Below are positions 6,682 through 13,247 of a stretch of 13,247 nt of DNA, piece by piece (position 1 is the first letter of the stretch; each line of letters begins with the position of its first letter). The notes under the pieces are model-generated. The model made no database searches. It was not told the DNA's origin and saw nothing but the letters and a program-made list of their open reading frames with translations. The position numbers were made by a program, and so were the translations under genes. Origin of the DNA: Actinomycetota bacterium (lineage in GTDB: Bacteria > Actinomycetota > Actinomycetes > S36-B12); assembly GCA_009700485.1 (NCBI GenBank), contig WLLZ01000045.1, positions 1 through 13,247 of the forward strand. Direction: 5' to 3'.

Positions 6682-8825
6682 TAGCCACCCCCTCCGGTTG
6701 CCGAACTCAACCCTGACATCTTGCCTCGCGGTGCGACCGGGGTGCCATCGGGACGCACCGTTGGCAACTTCTTTAATGGAGCGCCACCGATCAGCACGCT
6801 GTTGGCGGGATTAACTGAAGTGCCGGTCACGCCGAAAAGCTCTTCGTAAATCTTGCGCACACTTGGGCCAGATGTCTTGGAGCCGGTGCCACCTTGGGTC
6901 ACCATCATGACGACCGCATACCTAGGCTTGTTGGCTGGGGCGAAGGACGCGAACCAGGACGTCGAAACCTTACTACCGGTGACCTGAGCCGAACCGGTCT
7001 TGGAAGCAATCGGGATTTGATCCAGCGGGAATCCAGCAAAGGGTGTCTTGCCTGAACCATCGGTCGTTACGCCCCTCAATGCCGAGGTGATGAAGCTAAT
7101 CGCGGTTCGCGAAACATCAACGCGATCGGTCACCACCGGGGCGACCTCATCAACCACCTGACCATCAGCGCCAATGATCGCCTTCACCATCTGCGGTTGA
7201 TACAGGGTGCCGCCGTTGGCAATTGCCGAGTAGGCCATAGCCATCTGCAGTGGGGTAACCGCTGTGTCTCCTTGGCCAATTGCCGCGTTCAAGGCATCGC
7301 CCTCGCGCCACCGGAACCCATCCGCGCAGTTTTCACGATCAAGTGCGGTGAAGTAATCAGCTTGCTTTGGGTTGGTTTTACGGGTCTCGGGATAACCCGA
7401 AATGGCGTTGGCACACCAGGTGTCACGCTTTTGTTCCCAGTTGGCGACTTTGAAGGTACGACTCGATACCCGACCGGTGGCCTCGCCAGGTAAGTCGATA
7501 CCTGTTTTCGCGTTGAGCCCGAACATCTTTGCAGTTTCAGCAATTGGATCGGCCGAATTTCTGTTGGCATCATTGCCACCCGCATCGGACCACATTTTGT
7601 CCGCGATGCCATAGAAGACCGTGTTACACGAAACCTCAATTGCCCGTTTCAAAGTTATGGGGCCATAGCCCGCAGATTCGAAGTTGCGGAATGTTTGCGT
7701 ACCTAGTTTCACTTGATTAGGGCATTGATACTTGCTATATAAACTAAATCCCGCGCGCGCAGCAGCAGCCGTGCTGATCACCTTGTAAGTTGATCCCGGG
7801 GCGAATAAACCTTGGATTGCATTAGATGACAAAGCATCACTATCCATCAGGTCTTGGTATTGCTTCGCGGTAACGCCGCCGACCCAAATTGATGGGTCAT
7901 AAGTTGGGTAACTCGCCATAGCCAAGATGTGCCCATTGCGCACATCAACAACCACGGCGGCGCCGGAATCCCCCGGAAAACCTTGAGCTTGGGCCCGTTG
8001 AACTGCTGCAACTAATTGCTGTTCAACAACATTTTGCAGTCGGGCATCGATGGTGGAGACGAGGTATTCGCCAGCGATCGCCGGCTTCTCGTCCAAAGTC
8101 TTAGTAATGCGCCCCGAGGTATCGACTTCAAGGGTAGTGACCGCCGGCTTACCGCGGATAGCTTCGTCATAGGTGGATTCAAGGCCAGAACGCCCCACCA
8201 CATCGGTGCGGCGCAGTCGGTCATACGCGGTCGAGTCACCTTGCAGGGTCAACGCATCTTCACCTACCGGCCCTAGGTAGCCAAGCAGGTGGGCAGCGTT
8301 GACATCAAATGGTGCCGGATACGTGCGGATAGCTTCGAGGCCTGCGGTTACCCCAGGGAAATTAACCCGACTTTCCATAATCGACAGTGCGGTTTGGGCA
8401 TCGACATCACGAGCAATTGGGATGGGCTGATAAGGAGACCCGTTCCAACAAACCGGCGGCGGCTTGGCACCGTTGGCACCGCAGGTCAGAAGTCGATCAC
8501 TAATACTTGCCGCAGGGACATCAAGAATTTGTGCAAGTCGCGCTATCACGGCAGCGCCGTCATCGACTTCACGCTGTAACGTCACCCGGTCAACGGTAAC
8601 CACCAGCGAGGTGCGATTAGCAACAAGTGGTCGGCCCGCCTGATCCAAAATCAACCCTCGCACCGCCGGTGTCACCACCTCACGCACCGTATTGCTCTGC
8701 GCAGCCTCCCGGTAACTCTCGCCGGTTACCACTTGAAGATAGAACAGCCGTACCAGCAAAGTCGCCATTAACGAGACTACGAGAACACTGAGGATGACCA
8801 GTCGCAGATTCGATCGTTCACCCAC
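6681..8825 (-). CDS. mrdA: Penicillin-binding protein 2 (class B, elongation-specific transpeptidase)
   Basis: A 714-residue class B PBP that cross-links new peptidoglycan with RodA. One N-terminal transmembrane anchor (about residues 8-30) precedes the pedestal/dimerisation region (RGLILDQAGRPLVAN at about 56-70; VGRSGLESTYD at 210-220). The transpeptidase domain has the three active-site motifs: S345-T-Y-K348, S399-C-N401 and K609-T-G611. Extracytoplasmic cysteines at 115/126, 368/400 and 471/500 could form disulfides, an inference from their spacing. The last 50 residues (Gly/Pro/Lys-rich, ending GGGG) are an unstructured tail. The start is GTG with AAGGAGG 5 nt upstream, the best ribosome binding site in the cluster. 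The gene follows mreD after 112 nt and overlaps rodA by one base. Confidence 0.96.
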   Translation of the reverse strand: MGERSNLRLVILSVLVVSLMATLLVRLFYLQVVTGESYREAAQSNTVREVVTPAVRGLILDQAGRPLVANRTSLVVTVDRVTLQREVDDGAAVIARLAQILDVPAASISDRLLTCGANGAKPPPVCWNGSPYQPIPIARDVDAQTALSIMESRVNFPGVTAGLEAIRTYPAPFDVNAAHLLGYLGPVGEDALTLQGDSTAYDRLRRTDVVGRSGLESTYDEAIRGKPAVTTLEVDTSGRITKTLDEKPAIAGEYLVSTIDARLQNVVEQQLVAAVQRAQAQGFPGDSGAAVVVDVRNGHILAMASYPTYDPSIWVGGVTAKQYQDLMDSDALSSNAIQGLFAPGSTYKVISTAAAARAGFSLYSKYQCPNQVKLGTQTFRNFESAGYGPITLKRAIEVSCNTVFYGIADKMWSDAGGNDANRNSADPIAETAKMFGLNAKTGIDLPGEATGRVSSRTFKVANWEQKRDTWCANAISGYPETRKTNPKQADYFTALDRENCADGFRWREGDALNAAIGQGDTAVTPLQMAMAYSAIANGGTLYQPQMVKAIIGADGQVVDEVAPVVTDRVDVSRTAISFITSALRGVTTDGSGKTPFAGFPLDQIPIASKTGSAQVTGSKVSTSWFASFAPANKPRYAVVMMVTQGGTGSKTSGPSVRKIYEELFGVTGTSVNPANSVLIGGAPLKKLPTVRPDGTPVAPRGKMSGLSSATGGGG

Positions 8826-8830
8826 GCGGG

Positions 8831-8837
8831 CCTCCTT
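8831..8837 (-). promoter_or_regulatory. Ribosome binding site of mrdA
   Basis: AAGGAGG on the minus strand lies 5 nt before the GTG start at 8825. It is a near-perfect anti-16S match and fixes a non-ATG start. Confidence 0.88.
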
Positions 8838-8904
8838 CCAGTCTCAATTCCGTTGAAATCGACTTGCGGTCAAGATAAACATGAGGCAGCTCTGAAGTTA
8901 TGAC

Positions 8905-8929
8905 GGTTCCCACCGGTTTAGGGTTCCCA
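8905..8929. repeat. 8-bp direct repeat in the mreD-mrdA gap
   Basis: GGTTCCCA occurs at 8905-8912 and again at 8922-8929, a period of 17 bp, in the 112-nt gap between mreD and mrdA. It could be a pair of protein half-sites or chance. I see no convincing promoter around it. Confidence 0.3.
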
Positions 8930-8937
8930 ATTCTCGC

Positions 8938-9447
8938 CTAGATGGCAATCTCCGGAGTAACTCTTCGCACCAACCAAGAAATCGTTGGAACCACCACCGG
9001 GGCCAAGATCAGCCCATAAAGACTGCTGGTTAGTACCAAAGCTGGCACCGCATCCCACGCCACCTCCTTACCGCCAAAACCCGCAATAAGTAACGCATAG
9101 GCCAAGGTCGCCGCACCTGTGCTAAGTCCAACCAGACCCATCAACACCGGGACGGTGCGATCACGCGGGTCGATAACTGCACCCGTTAAGAACCCGATTA
9201 CCAAAAAGATCAGAGCTTGGATTCCAATTACCCCACCAGCCGGCGGGGTGAAACCTAGGATTAGTCCGGCCGCAAAGCCAACAACCGCACCGGTGATCGG
9301 CCCATATGCCAGGGCCAGCGCCACCACGCAGACCACTACTAGATCCGGGGTAGCTCCGGGCAAGCCGAGCCGCGATAGCAAAGTTAGCTGCAGCATTACC
9401 GCGAGCACGATCACACTTGCGCAGATCACCGTCTGCCGAATCCACAT
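8938..9447 (-). CDS. mreD: Rod shape-determining membrane protein MreD
   Basis: A 169-residue hydrophobic protein, the integral membrane member of the MreBCD complex that helps activate RodA/PBP2. Roughly five membrane-spanning segments are visible, beginning with QTVICASVIVLAVMLQLTLL. The short loop LGLPGATPDLVVVCVVALAL is typical of MreD (P-D-L after the first helix). The end LAPVVVPTISWLVRRVTPE also fits actinobacterial members. MreD is poorly conserved, so identification rests on this pattern plus its position between mreC and mrdA. The ATG at 9447 comes 2 nt after the mreC stop (TAA-GG-ATG), implying translational coupling. Beyond the TAG stop the same frame stays open for 39 more codons, which is noted separately. 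Confidence 0.92.
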   Translation of the reverse strand: MWIRQTVICASVIVLAVMLQLTLLSRLGLPGATPDLVVVCVVALALAYGPITGAVVGFAAGLILGFTPPAGGVIGIQALIFLVIGFLTGAVIDPRDRTVPVLMGLVGLSTGAATLAYALLIAGFGGKEVAWDAVPALVLTSSLYGLILAPVVVPTISWLVRRVTPEIAI

Positions 9448-9449
9448 CC

Positions 9450-10478
9450 TTAGTTACTTTCACCACTTGCTGCTGTGCCAGCAGAGGGTGTCGGTGATGG
9501 CACCGGTTTCGCAGCCTTTTCCTTTTTCGGCTTGGTGCTCGCGGTTGGGGCAGGGCTCGCACCGTCGTCGACACCGCTTGGAGACGGTGAAGCCAGGGCT
9601 GACGCATCCGAAGTTGTTGCAGGTGGCGATGGCAAGACCGAATCACGAGGGTCTTCACGCGGTGGACGAATCACCACCCCCACGATCGACAATTGAGAAA
9701 CATCGGCAAATGGTCGGACGGTGGCGATGCGGCTTAGTTGCCCTGCCGTACCGCTAACCTCGGCGACTTCACCGATTGGAATACCGGGCGCGTAGGGCCG
9801 ACCACTTCGCGAGCCGAAAGTTACCAGTGCCTGCCCAGGTTTAAGTGATGCGAGCGGATCGAGGGTTTGAAATTCAAGTGAGTCCTGACGGCCGGTGCCT
9901 GACAAAATGCCGATCTCTTCAGTGCCGGCAACGCGGGCGCCAACCGCGGAGGAAGCATCGACAATTAGCACAACTGTGGCGGTGGTTTTCGTGGTGCTGA
10001 GTATGCGACCTATCAGGCCCTGCCCATTTATCACTGTCATATCGGTCAGAAGTCCGTCATCGCGCCCAGCATCAATTGTCACTGTCCAAGAAAAATCCTG
10101 CGCAGGTTCAACGGCGATGACTTCAGCCGGCACGATGCGGTATCGGCCAACACCGGCTACCCGCAAAAGCTGATCGAGGGCATCAGCGCGGGCGCGATCT
10201 TCAGCAGATCGGACCAGGGCATCTTGCAGGGTCGCATTTTCTGATTCGAGTTCGGCGATGCGTGCCCGCTGGTCACCCCAAGTGCCCCACCAACTACCGA
10301 CACCGGTAATTGGCGAAACGATTACCGAAGCAGCGACCTGAACGCCGCCAAATGCACTACTCACGACCGAGCGCACACTAGAAAACGGGCCTTTACCCCC
10401 GCGCAAATCCAAGATAGTGAATGTCAGGGCAATGATGACTAACAGTGCGAGAATGATGCGGGTGCGTTGATTCAGCAT
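9450..10478 (-). CDS. mreC: Rod shape-determining protein MreC
   Basis: A periplasm-facing scaffold protein that links the MreB system to PBP2/RodA. From the ATG at 10478 it has 342 residues. A single transmembrane anchor (RIILALLVIIALTFTILDL) is followed by an alpha-helical coiled coil (RARIAELESENATLQDALV). The twin beta-barrel MreC domain comes next (VPAEVIAVEPAQDFSWTVTI; DAGRDDGLLTDMTVINGQGL; SGRPYAPGIPIGEVAEV). The final 60-65 residues are a Ser/Pro/Thr/Ala/Lys-rich tail, probably disordered. An in-frame GTG at 10502 would add eight residues. I prefer the ATG because the GTG lies inside a strong stem-loop; neither has a clear Shine-Dalgarno sequence. It sits between mreB and mreD. Confidence 0.93.
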   Translation of the reverse strand: MLNQRTRIILALLVIIALTFTILDLRGGKGPFSSVRSVVSSAFGGVQVAASVIVSPITGVGSWWGTWGDQRARIAELESENATLQDALVRSAEDRARADALDQLLRVAGVGRYRIVPAEVIAVEPAQDFSWTVTIDAGRDDGLLTDMTVINGQGLIGRILSTTKTTATVVLIVDASSAVGARVAGTEEIGILSGTGRQDSLEFQTLDPLASLKPGQALVTFGSRSGRPYAPGIPIGEVAEVSGTAGQLSRIATVRPFADVSQLSIVGVVIRPPREDPRDSVLPSPPATTSDASALASPSPSGVDDGASPAPTASTKPKKEKAAKPVPSPTPSAGTAASGESN

Positions 10479-10491
10479 GACTTGGGTTTCA

Positions 10492-10521
10492 CGGTTTAGC
10501 ACCGGTGCGGTGCATTAACCG
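10492..10521 (-). promoter_or_regulatory. Stem-loop between mreB and mreC
   Basis: In minus-strand RNA, CGGUU pairs with AACCG. One A-A mismatch, an A-U pair and a bulged U follow. GCACC then pairs with GGUGC around a 5-nt loop. This gives 11 base pairs in 30 nt, filling the gap just after the mreB TAA. No U-tract follows, so it should not terminate transcription fully. It may protect or process the mreB transcript or limit mreC translation. Confidence 0.5.
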
Positions 10522-10523
10522 AT

Positions 10524-11555
10524 TTACCGTCGCGGCTCGGCGATCAGCACCTGCTGCAGTGCATCAAATTCCTCGACGCACTTACCTGAGCCGAGCGCAA
10601 CACATTCGAGTGGGCGGTCGGCGATGATAATCGGCATTCCGGTTTCATGGCGCAACCGCTCATCTAGGCCGCGGAGTAAAGCGCCACCCCCGGTCAAGAC
10701 GATGCCACGATCCATGATGTCGCCGGATAGTTCTGGCGGGGTGCGATCCAAGGTTGCCTTTACTGCGGCAATGATCGCGTGTACCGGCTCGTCCATCGCG
10801 CGGCGGATTTCCTCGGCGGTCACCACGATGGTGCGAGGTAGGCCACTGACCAGATCGCGGCCACGTATCTCAGCTTGTGGCTCATCGGGCAGCGGGAAGG
10901 CCGACCCGATCGCCATTTTTATTTCCTCGGCGGTGCGCTCACCGAGCATCAAGGAATATTCCTTCTTCACGAACGCAATGATCGCGTTGTCAAGCTCATC
11001 ACCGCCAACTCGAATCGACAAACTCGTGACGATGCCGCCCAGCGAGATAACCGCGACTTCTGAGGTGCCACCGCCAATATCGACCACCATATTGCCCGTG
11101 GGTTCATGCACAGGCAAATTCGCACCAATCGCAGCGGCCATCGGCTCTTCAATGATGAAAACCTTGCGAGCACCTGCTGCATAGCCCGCATCCTTAACGG
11201 CGCGCTGTTCAACGCCGGTAATGCCAGATGGCACACAAATAATCAGACGCGGTTTGGCCAGGTGCCGACGCTTATGAACTTTTTGAATGAAGTATCGAAG
11301 CATGCGTTCGGTCGTGTCGAAGTCGGCGATGACGCCGTCCTTTAGCGGGCGTATAGCAATGATGTTGCCCGGGGTGCGACCGATCATGCGCTTGGCTTCG
11401 GAGCCAACCGCCAAGATACCGCCGGTGTTGTTGTTGATGGCAACCACCGATGGCTCATTTAGGACAATGCCGCGCCCCCGCACATAAACCAAGGTGTTTG
11501 CAGTACCAAGGTCGACGGCCATATCGCGCCCGACGAAGGATGATGACGAAGCCAC
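10524..11555 (-). CDS. mreB: Rod shape-determining actin-like protein MreB
   Basis: A 343-residue bacterial actin homologue that forms membrane-bound filaments guiding lateral-wall synthesis. All actin-fold nucleotide motifs are present: phosphate-1 DLGTANTLVYV (about 16-26), phosphate-2 MVVDIGGGTSEVAVISLGG (about 156-174) and the adenosine motif GIVLTGGGALLRGLDERL (about 284-301). The N-terminus FVGRDMAVDLGTANT matches actinobacterial MreB closely, which supports the GTG start at 11555; the ATG at 11522 would remove this segment. A GGAAGG Shine-Dalgarno lies about 13 nt upstream and may be paired with bases next to the start codon. It heads the mreBCD-mrdA-rodA cluster, with a 102-nt gap upstream that could hold a promoter. 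Length and motifs are normal. Confidence 0.97.
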   Translation of the reverse strand: MASSSSFVGRDMAVDLGTANTLVYVRGRGIVLNEPSVVAINNNTGGILAVGSEAKRMIGRTPGNIIAIRPLKDGVIADFDTTERMLRYFIQKVHKRRHLAKPRLIICVPSGITGVEQRAVKDAGYAAGARKVFIIEEPMAAAIGANLPVHEPTGNMVVDIGGGTSEVAVISLGGIVTSLSIRVGGDELDNAIIAFVKKEYSLMLGERTAEEIKMAIGSAFPLPDEPQAEIRGRDLVSGLPRTIVVTAEEIRRAMDEPVHAIIAAVKATLDRTPPELSGDIMDRGIVLTGGGALLRGLDERLRHETGMPIIIADRPLECVALGSGKCVEEFDALQQVLIAEPRR

Positions 11556-11557
11556 GG

Positions 11558-11574
11558 GGAAGTGTCCGCCTTCC
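11558..11574 (-). promoter_or_regulatory. Hairpin over the mreB Shine-Dalgarno
   Basis: GGAAG, part of the only Shine-Dalgarno-like sequence before mreB, can pair with CTTCC located 2 nt before the GTG. The stem is 5 bp around a 7-nt loop. If formed it would hide the ribosome site, or bring it closer to the start codon by shortening the effective spacing. Confidence 0.35.
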
Positions 11575-11618
11575 TGTCGAGATCATGAACGGCTAAGGAC
11601 TATGCACGGTACGCCCTT

Positions 11619-11648
11619 ATCTTACGACGAACCCCATTCGCGTCCGAA
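11619..11648 (-). promoter_or_regulatory. Possible promoter of the mre cluster
   Basis: On the minus strand TTCGGA (11648..11643) and TAAGAT (11624..11619) are separated by 18 bp, a moderate match to a housekeeping -35/-10 pair. It lies in the 102-nt gap between the hydrolase stop and mreB and would give a leader of about 55 nt. The match is imperfect and unsupported by anything else. Confidence 0.25.
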
Positions 11649-11657
11649 ATGTCCGTT

Positions 11658-13046
11658 TTACTCGGAGCCAGTACTGGTTTGAGCAATTAGTTCGGCCTTG
11701 GCCGTTTCCAGCATCCGCAGATGCCCCTCCAACCGCGCTGCCGTAACCGAATCGGCCGGTAGGTCGTACGCCGCGGTGGCCACAGCGCCTAGGTCGGCTC
11801 GGTAATCGTGGCCCATGCTTTGGAAGTCACCAGGCTTGACGTTCGTAGCGAACATAGTGTCAACGAAGCCCTGAATAAAAGTAATTCCTGGCCGCCAGGT
11901 CATTGACTCGGGGATATTGCGCCCGCGGGTGCCATCAAGTGGCAGCCAAGCTGGGCGTTTGGTAATCAATGCGGGGCGAAAGCGCACCACCGGATCGCCA
12001 TCGTGCTCCAAGAACCACACGCGCGGGCGCGTAGTAGGTAGTACCGTGGGGATTTCTTCAGGTCGATCAACTGTGATCGACTCCGGACTGCACAACGCGT
12101 GAAACCCATCGGTCACCTTGCCTCCGGGTGTGCCAACCCAAAGTGCCGCAGCAATGTTGTAGTAATCAAGATCAATCGGCCCAGCAGGCACCGCCGCCTC
12201 TTGCACCTTTGCCCCAAGACTCTCGCCATATAGCAATAGCCGCGGGCGCTTGGTGCGTGTGGCCAGTTCATCGCGGATTGAGTCCAGTAATAACTTTTGG
12301 GTCTGCGCAGCGGTTACTACTTTGCCAAGGGATAAAAAGGACGGGAGTAAGCCATAACCGATAACAACCGATGCGCTGTCACCGCGCGTGAGAATCTCGA
12401 GAATGTCGACCGGAGTTGAGTTCGCGAATCCGGTGCCAGCGGGCGCAAGAATAAGTAAGTTGCTCCGATCGAAGGCACCGGTGCGGCGCAATTCAGCCAT
12501 TGCTAGGCCTACGCGCTGCTCAACCGTGGCCGCTGCATCAACGCCGATGAAAACACGCACCGGCTCAGCAACCGGCTCTAAGCCAGTGACTTCACGGATG
12601 TCATCAGCGCCGGTAACTGAACCAACAAAGCGGGCGCCCTCGCGACCGAGTTCAGCCATGGTCACCGCCGACTCGGCGCTGCCCGAGACCAAATTATTTA
12701 GTGGTGGCTGCGCATACGCTGGGTCTAGGTCGCGTCCGTTCGGGGTGAGTTTTTGCTCAACCAGCCTGCGGCCCACCACCCCGGCAACCACCGAGATGCC
12801 AAAAACCCCAATACCGGTGGCAACCGACTTAACCGGCCAGCGGCCGCGACCAATCACCGCAGCTACCAATGCGGTGCCAAGCCCAACAGGTAGCGCAACT
12901 GCCGCGCCCGTCAGGCCACCAAAAACAATCGGGAAGGCGGTGCGTACTTTTGCCGGCCAAGGTACCAACGTCGGCCCACGCGAACCCGCTGCAATAACAC
13001 CACCGGCACTGACACCGGCAGCCGCACCAAATGCCGACGGCAACAT
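11658..13046 (-). CDS. Membrane-anchored alpha/beta hydrolase (PF10081, Abhydrolase_9 type)
   Basis: A 462-residue protein of a mostly actinobacterial hydrolase family with unknown substrate. About residues 36-93 contain two hydrophobic membrane segments. The soluble hydrolase domain (about 160-425) shows the family pattern: FIGVDAAATVEQRVGLAMAE, LILAPAGTGFANSTPVD, YGLLPSFLSL, the nucleophile elbow LLYGESLGAK (Ser276), FLEHDGDPVVRF (likely Asp351) and GHDYR (likely His413). A full Ser-Asp-His triad therefore appears present. Family members as I know them often carry a longer, roughly four-helix N-terminal membrane domain (PF15420); here it is reduced to two helices. The ATG at 13046 comes 4 nt after the ndk stop, without a Shine-Dalgarno, suggesting coupling to ndk. 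mreB follows after 102 nt, so a role at the envelope is conceivable but unproven. Confidence 0.85.
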   Translation of the reverse strand: MLPSAFGAAAGVSAGGVIAAGSRGPTLVPWPAKVRTAFPIVFGGLTGAAVALPVGLGTALVAAVIGRGRWPVKSVATGIGVFGISVVAGVVGRRLVEQKLTPNGRDLDPAYAQPPLNNLVSGSAESAVTMAELGREGARFVGSVTGADDIREVTGLEPVAEPVRVFIGVDAAATVEQRVGLAMAELRRTGAFDRSNLLILAPAGTGFANSTPVDILEILTRGDSASVVIGYGLLPSFLSLGKVVTAAQTQKLLLDSIRDELATRTKRPRLLLYGESLGAKVQEAAVPAGPIDLDYYNIAAALWVGTPGGKVTDGFHALCSPESITVDRPEEIPTVLPTTRPRVWFLEHDGDPVVRFRPALITKRPAWLPLDGTRGRNIPESMTWRPGITFIQGFVDTMFATNVKPGDFQSMGHDYRADLGAVATAAYDLPADSVTAARLEGHLRMLETAKAELIAQTSTGSE

Positions 13047-13050
13047 TTAA

Positions 13051-13247
13051 CTACAGACCCGGAAAGAAGAGTTCGATCTCGCGGGCTGCTGATTCGGGTG
13101 AATCCGAGCCATGCGTCACATTTAGCTGGGTTTCGGTCGCCAGATCACCGCGGATGGTGCCCGGCGCTGAGTTAGCAGGATTAGTAGCGCCCATCATCGC
13201 GCGCCAAGACAAAATGGCCGCCGGGCCTTCGATCACCGCTGCAACAA
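13051..13247 (-). CDS. ndk: Nucleoside diphosphate kinase, C-terminal part (cut by window edge)
   Basis: This is the C-terminal 64 or so residues of nucleoside diphosphate kinase, which transfers the gamma-phosphate between nucleoside triphosphates and diphosphates via a phosphohistidine. The fragment reads VAAVIEGPAAILSWRAMMGA, then TNPANSAPGTIRGD and NVTHGSDSPESAAREIELFF. It includes the catalytic histidine in NVTHGSDS and ends PGL-TAG. The frame is open to base 13247, so the N-terminal half lies outside the window. The internal GTG at 13236 is not the start. The sequence matches the family almost residue for residue. ndk close upstream of mreB is a known actinobacterial neighbourhood. Confidence 0.96.
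   Translation of the reverse strand, partial: VAAVIEGPAAILSWRAMMGATNPANSAPGTIRGDLATETQLNVTHGSDSPESAAREIELFFPGL

Noticed and set aside
8838..8880. TTGACC upstream of mrdA as a -35 element
   Set aside because: No reasonable -10 hexamer lies 16-19 bp downstream before the ribosome binding site.
12388..13050. Plus-strand open frame of 220 codons opposite the hydrolase gene
   Set aside because: Composition is Ser/Thr/Pro/Arg-rich with no recognisable motif, and the opposite strand carries a clear hydrolase with catalytic residues.

Overview
The window is one tightly packed, single-direction block of bacterial chromosome. Every gene I can support lies on the minus strand, so the biological order runs from 13247 down to 1. 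The organism is almost certainly an actinobacterium. The proteins read like Streptomyces/Frankia-type versions (from memory of those families). The gene order ndk ... mreB-mreC-mreD-mrdA-rodA, radical SAM pair, RNase E/G, rplU is the classic actinobacterial arrangement. GC is only moderately high, and the proteins are shorter than in Streptomyces, so a compact, perhaps uncultured or aquatic, actinobacterial lineage is plausible. I cannot name the species.

Layout in transcription order: the 3' end of ndk (nucleoside diphosphate kinase, cut by the window edge); a membrane-anchored alpha/beta hydrolase of the PF10081 type, 4 nt after ndk; a 102-nt gap with a possible promoter; then the rod-shape (elongasome) cluster mreB, mreC, mreD, mrdA (class B PBP2) and rodA (SEDS glycosyltransferase); an 84-nt gap; a B12-binding-type radical SAM protein (TIGR03960-like) followed 1 nt later by its small partner (TIGR03936/DUF2344-like); a structured 79-nt gap; RNase E/G with a very long basic/acidic low-complexity N-terminal half; and finally the first 26 codons of rplU (ribosomal protein L21), which runs off the window.

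Functionally, MreB filaments position the MreC/MreD membrane proteins, which control the RodA-PBP2 pair that polymerises and cross-links lateral-wall peptidoglycan. The second half of the window concerns RNA and translation: RNase E/G and L21, with the uncharacterised radical SAM pair in between. Junctions are coupled by short gaps or overlaps (mrdA/rodA TAATG, mreC/mreD 2 nt, radical SAM/DUF2344 1 nt), which implies long polycistronic transcripts.

I see no mobile element, CRISPR array, tRNA, rRNA or sign of horizontal transfer, and no gene-free stretch longer than 300 bases. The gene content is ordinary for the phylum. What deserves a second look is mainly non-coding. Two consecutive GNRA-capped hairpins fill the gap just before the RNase E ribosome binding site. 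A long stem-loop lies between mreB and mreC. Other items are a 15-bp tandem repeat array inside the RNase E gene, a short open frame overlapping the rodA stop, and the hydrolase between ndk and mreB.
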